Part shown: positions 59,603 through 64,000 of the stretch, in pieces
Layout of the letters: each line of letters begins with the position of its first letter
How positions within the stretch are numbered: position 1 is the first letter of the stretch
Assembly: GCA_034620365.1 (NCBI GenBank)
Contig: JAQGEQ010000295.1
Coordinates: 124,001-188,000 of the forward strand
DNA: 64,000 nt
Source: Pegea sp. RAD2-039
Lineage: Eukaryota > Chordata > Thaliacea > Salpida > Salpidae
Reading direction: 5' to 3'
The notes under the pieces: generated by a model
Database searches by the model: none
Told to the model about the DNA's origin: nothing
Seen by the model: only the letters and a program-made list of their open reading frames with translations
Made by a program: the position numbers and the translations under genes

Positions 59603-59791
59603 AACACAGCGGTATTCATTTGGTAATAGTATTAATTTATCTTAAATTAGTGTAATGAGCATAGATGAAGTAAAATTTTCTATAATTTAATCACAGAGTA
59701 GGTCAAAGTTAACTTTTATTTTGATTTTTGTCCAAATTTGTCTATAACCAACTGCTAGGATCTTTCAATAGATTCAATAAGACGCTGTGTT
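59603..59791. other. Islands II and III as a long-range inverted repeat
   Basis: AACACAGCG at 59603-59611 is the exact inverse complement of CGCTGTGTT at 59783-59791. The pair recurs at 57958-57966 with 58138-58146 and, shortened by a base or two, at 10070 with 10246. Weaker A-repeat counterparts lie at 8035 with 8316, and 28627 with 28898. Confidence 0.55.
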
Positions 59792-60990
59792 TCGAGTATC
59801 TTTGAAAATTGCCAAAAAAAAAACATAAAATGTATTTAAGACCACATCCCAGATTAAACTAATCACTTTTGATGAACTGTTATTATGTTTTTAGTTTCAA
59901 ACAAAATCAGATTAAACTTTAGACACGATTTTACAAATATTATTTTTATACAAAATAAATGATTGTTGCTGCATCGTACAAAAAATGAAATTATGAACAC
60001 TAAATATTCATCAGCTGATCGATATCAATTCAAAGTGTTTTAATTGATGTAGACTAACTCGTCAAGAAAATACCGCGAGTTAGATAAATAAAAGAAAATG
60101 AAGTTGTAATGCAAATTGTTAGTTTTTAATATGTGATTCGCTTTAGACAATTTTAACAAATTTTGATTTTTTTGAAGAATGAAATTATGTATTTCTTTGA
60201 CTTTATAGAAAAAGTATTATTTTTGTTTATTGAAACTATCTGAACAATTTATAAACTTTTTCATTCTAAATTGAATAAAAAATCGCAAACTAATTGTTAA
60301 AATTCACACTTATATTTTTAATGATTATTTTTCAGTAATATATTTCTTTTAAATTTTTATAACGTATTACTTTTGAAATTTAGCAACTTATCACAGTAGT
60401 TTGCTCTTCTCTAAAGATCTCAAAAAGTATTAAAAATAGTATTTTGTCAAAATAAGAAAACTTTTCATATAACAACCGATATAAATTAGCAACTAACCAA
60501 ATCTAAACACAATTTAATGGCTTTTATCATAATTTATTTGGTTTCCAGTTTTAAAAAAGTTAATTTTTCTTTAATTTAATTACAGGGTTGTTCAAAGTTA
60601 GCATCATATTTTGTCGCTCAATTAGACTCGGCGCTGCATTTCAAGTTTGTTTTAAAATTGTAAAATATCCTCCAATCTATTTACAACAACCTCACAGGTT
60701 TCTATAGACAAATTTGAAATCCTGTTTTTGTAATTAGTTTCATAAAAAAAAGAAATAGAATAATTGCTGTATTGAAACTTATATGACGTCATCAACACTA
60801 GATCTTCATCAGCTATTCAATTTCAAGTAAATTTTTTTTAATTGATGTAGAAAACTCAACCACAGTAAATTTTGGCAAACAATTCAAAAGTAGAGAACGT
60901 TTTTTAATTGAAATTTCTTTTAAGCAAGAGAAACCACAAAAAATTGACTAAAATTTAATTTCTTATAAATATTTTATTGTAAATTAAGTT

Positions 60991-62890
60991 TTTAAAACTT
61001 CATAATATATTTTATAATAAGTTTATATCAACTTATATTTTCTATAAACTAAAGAACAGCTGGAAGAGCGATATGTTATGTCATCTTATCTCTCAGAGTA
61101 AGATTTTTACTAATTATTTTTGTTTCTTTAAATTAAATATTGCTTTTATATTAATTCTCTTTTCTTATTTATTGTTATAATTGTAATCTCTAACCAAAGT
61201 AATTAATTTCAAAAGATAATATTTAAATACTGCTTTTATTTATTTAACACAGCGGTAATCTTGTGTTAATTGTAAGAATCAATCTTAAATTAGAGTAATA
61301 AGCATCAATGAAGATCGATGCTGAAATTCTGTAAAGTTGTTAGCTTTTAATTTGAATTCTCACTTCTACATACGTTTCAAGATTGAAAAAAATATTTAAA
61401 ATCAATTTTCAAATATTTTTATTAGCTGTACCGAAGAATATCTACATAGCAGCAAATTGAATGATATTACTAAAACTTTCATAGTCCAGTTGATTATAGT
61501 CCAAATATTCAAATTTTTTAATTTCAAATTCAAAAAGTTTAATCAATTCTGATGTTATAATTCTATATTGGAAGATTTGTAATGGATTATTAGTTTTCAT
61601 TTAACAATTTTTTGAGATTATTTTTATTTATACGAATTGTAATTTTATTGAAAACATCTTAATTTTATTTAAACAAGTTGTCAGCGCTAAAAGTCAATTC
61701 AAAGAAATTAATGACATTACTTTCAACAAATTAAACTTTTCAAATTAAGTGTTAATTACAATTTAATGATTAATGATTAATCTAATGATACTAAGAACCA
61801 CTTACCTTAATTTTGTTAAATTTTCTTTAAACTAATTTCAAAAATAGTCAAATTCACTTTTGTTTTTTCTTATGTCACATTTTTCTCTCGATTACTCTCA
61901 TAAATTTCCTATTAAATTCAAGGTGACGCTCTGTTTCGAATTATTTTTAAATTTGTAAAAAAATCTTGAGATAAATTTCCAACAACACCGCAGATTAAAA
62001 GATAAGTTTTGTTGAACTGTTTTTATAAAAGTTTTTTCATTTAAGAAACAATAGTTGTTGAATTGCATCTAAAATTATTTTGGCAACACTAGATCTTCAT
62101 CAGCTAATCAATTTCAAATCAATTTATCTTAATTGATGTAGAAGAATGAATCAAAAAAATTTTTGTAGAAAATATAAAAGTAAACGAACTTTATTAAATG
62201 AAATTTTTATTAAGCAACAGAAACCAAAAAAATTTTAAAACTTATGTTTTCATGAAGATTTTATTTTAATGTAAGCTAGTTATAATTTCAAAAATATGTA
62301 TTTGCTATTTAAGGTATTTTTAATTTAGTTTTCATTTGATGTACAAAAGGGGAAGTATGATCTTCCCTATCAAATTTGTTAGTTGAAAATCGAATCCTCA
62401 AAATAGCAGCGCTTATAAATCACCAAGAGAGTAATCTATGACTTCATCTTCAACCTAGTCAAACTAAAACTTCTACTATTCATTTTACTTTCTTTTATTA
62501 TTACAATATTGATAATCTATTTTTCATCATACTGTTTAGGTGATAAAAACTGAATAATCAAATAGTCAGCAAAAACAGTCTCTTAAGAAAGAGTGTATGA
62601 CGTCATCTCTAGCTGCTTCACAAAAGGATTTATAAACATAATAAAATATAATACGATATAATTTATAAACACAAGCATAATTTTTTAGGTATAATATATT
62701 GTGATTAAAACGACCAGGAGCATCAAATGTGGTTTCACAAGTTTCCTCAAGCAAAAGTCAACTCCTTTATAAAATAATTAAAAACAGATTTAAGCAGGCT
62801 TGGGGTCGAACAGGTTAAATAATAAGTAACTATGATTATTATGATGCTAGCATCACAGAACTGATTGACCAAATATGTTAATTACATAAA
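60991..62890. repeat. C module, copy of 53.7-55.64 kb
   Basis: Island I near 61058 and island II near 61246, then CTGTACCGAAGAATATCTAC, a GACGCTCTGTTTCG island III near 61924, island IV near 62089 and the AAGAGTGTATGACGTCATCT box near 62589. A 62-codon minus frame at 62566-62754 is not open in the paralogue in the same way and is not called. Confidence 0.8.
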
Positions 62891-63652
62891 TCTCATTATA
62901 GTTCAATTTGTAGGAATTTAAAAGCCAAAAAATCGAATCTTGCAAAAATAAAGATGAACAAAAAATGATGACCTTTCTACAAACCATTGAAAAAGTGAAA
63001 ATAATTTTTACTATTTAATTTTTAAAAGAAAAAAAGAGTGAAAAAAAAATTTTAAAAAGCTGGGTTACATTCCCATTATTAAATTTATTTTCTTGCTAGT
63101 TTTTTGTAAGGTTAGCAGAAGAAGAAGGATAAATTTCTAAATTCGCTGATCTTTATTGGCTTGGTTGTGCATAAACATATAAAAGAAGAGTCAAAAAATT
63201 TAACTTTAGATTTACTTGAATGTAAAATTCGTTGAATGTTTAAAAAAGTTTTTAAAAAACCGAACCGAAGTGATATGAACAAGTAAACATTATGTTATAA
63301 AAGAAGAAAGCAAAATACAGCAATACTAGATGACACCTTTAAAAAATATTGGTATTGGGCATGTTTTCTCAAAATAAGATACTGCCACTAATCCACAATT
63401 ACAATTCATCATAGAAATTGTCAAAACTCAAGGTATGAACGACGTAACAAATATAAAGATACAAAATAGTACAACAAAACCTTTTATTTAGAATAAACTA
63501 AAATTTTACTCCTAGATTTTCAATCTTTCATTCCCATCAACTAGAATCAGCCTCGTTTTTCATCCATCTGACAAAAGAATATATACTTTCTGAAAAATTA
63601 AAAAATTCTTTATATTCGTTGATTCCAAAAAAATTACACCTTTATCTTTCAA
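62891..63652. other. AT-rich upstream region of the last putative gene
   Basis: No recognised repeat. From about 63480 the sequence is less repetitive and more pyrimidine-rich, which fits a 5' flank or UTR. No core promoter is certain. Confidence 0.35.
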
Positions 63653-63843
63653 ATGAGTTGTAATCTTGTTGAAGACGTCAAACAAGATGCCAATCTCGAT
63701 GCAGCAGCTACTAGCTTGAAGTTGTCAGCTGCTTTAAACGGAATAACACCATCTGTTTAGGTATAATTATGTTAAAATGGTTAAACAGATCACCATATCT
63801 CTCACTAACTCCAGAAAGATCATCTTTGAAGTAAATACTGATT
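63653..63843 (+). CDS. Possible start of a gene, two short exons, function unknown
   Basis: An ATG at 63653 opens a coding-looking frame (M-S-C-N-L-V-E-D-V, then an Ala/Leu-rich stretch with AAATSLKLSAALNG). The frame meets TAG at 63758. A 34-nt GTTTAG...AACAG intron at 63755-63788 would skip that stop in phase 0, giving ITISLTNSRKIIFEVNTD before TGA. The intron length equals the other shortest intron in this window (35 nt at 40456). Just after the TGA another frame reads D-G-N-T-L-S-L-K-S-C-F-D-E-D, so a further intron or a frameshift is likely and the gene may continue beyond the window. I do not recognise the protein; it could be a decayed copy of a real gene. Confidence 0.3.
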
Positions 63844-64000
63844 GATGATGGCAACACTCTCTCTTTGAAATCTTGTTTTGATGAAGACTAGCCGAAGAAG
63901 TCAAATTACAAAACATCAGCTGTTAAGTTCAAACAATCTTTAAACTTTTAATGATTGATTTTTTGTTAGCTATGTAACGCTGATCACGTGACTATTTTCA
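63844..64000. other. Window end, with a GATCACGTGAC E-box
   Basis: The frame after 63844 is unclear. GATCACGTGAC near 63982-63992 is a canonical E-box of the bHLH-Zip (MITF/USF) type; its use is unknown. Confidence 0.3.

Larger units (their letters stand above)
59341..60990. repeat. C module of the 1.64-kb tandem, second copy
   Basis: Same island order as the first copy: island I at 59408-59460, II at 59603, III at 59783, a weak IV near 59985, then a strong IV at 60780-60860 with a full TGACGTCA at 60784. Confidence 0.8.

Noticed and set aside
47341-62890. CRISPR-like array
   Set aside because: Repeats are hundreds to thousands of bases apart, degenerate, and in a eukaryotic context; there are no short uniform spacers.

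Overview
This is an animal (metazoan) nuclear window, very AT-rich (about three quarters A+T by eye) and gene-poor. The eukaryotic assignment rests on a spliced E2F transcription-factor gene with pocket-protein-binding motif, GT-AG introns mostly 34-57 nt long, a CR1-type LINE with a PHD-finger ORF1, a 7SL/SRP-like RNA sequence and a tRNA-Asn-like relic. The very short introns suggest a compact-intron invertebrate; I cannot name the taxon.

Layout. 1-2658: AT-rich, with a decayed LINE C-terminal fragment on the minus strand at 1070-1249. 2659-4628: nine-exon E2F gene (plus strand), about 418 aa. 4855-36840: a mosaic of long direct repeats. A 'B' repeat (4.86-6.48 kb, again at 35.4-36.84, 41.77-43.3 and 43.3-45.5 kb) flanks an 'A' tandem array with a period near 6.49 kb (copy 0 from 6.48 to 21.48 kb, copy 1 to 27.97 kb, copy 2 to 34.67 kb, then a stub). 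Copy 0 is enlarged by an inserted block (about 9.5-12.5 kb) and by an apparently intact 4.38-kb CR1-like retrotransposon (14114-18490, ORF1 plus ORF2). 36.9-37.8 kb: a tRNA-Asn-like relic and a minus-strand 7SL-like sequence. 40338-41026: a two-exon gene of unknown function. 47-62.9 kb: a second mosaic ('C' modules, about 1.64 kb each) built partly from the same short conserved islands as the A array. 63653 to near the end: a possible gene start.

The striking part is the non-coding mosaic. Almost everything outside the two genes is duplicated, and short GC-richer islands recur in fixed order: an AAGAGCGGTATGTTATGTCATC-type box with a small hairpin, an AACACAGCGG box, a CGCTGTGTTTCGAG box that is the inverse complement of the previous one, and a TGACGTCATCAACACTAGATC-type box with a further hairpin. 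Full CRE palindromes (TGACGTCA) recur in this context. I did not recognise this arrangement as a known element; it could be a family of structured RNAs, a regulatory or satellite array, or a very old non-autonomous element that spread by tandem duplication.

Apart from the E2F gene and the retrotransposon, functional assignments are weak, and this is stated in each entry. Repeat boundaries are read by eye and are approximate to tens of bases.
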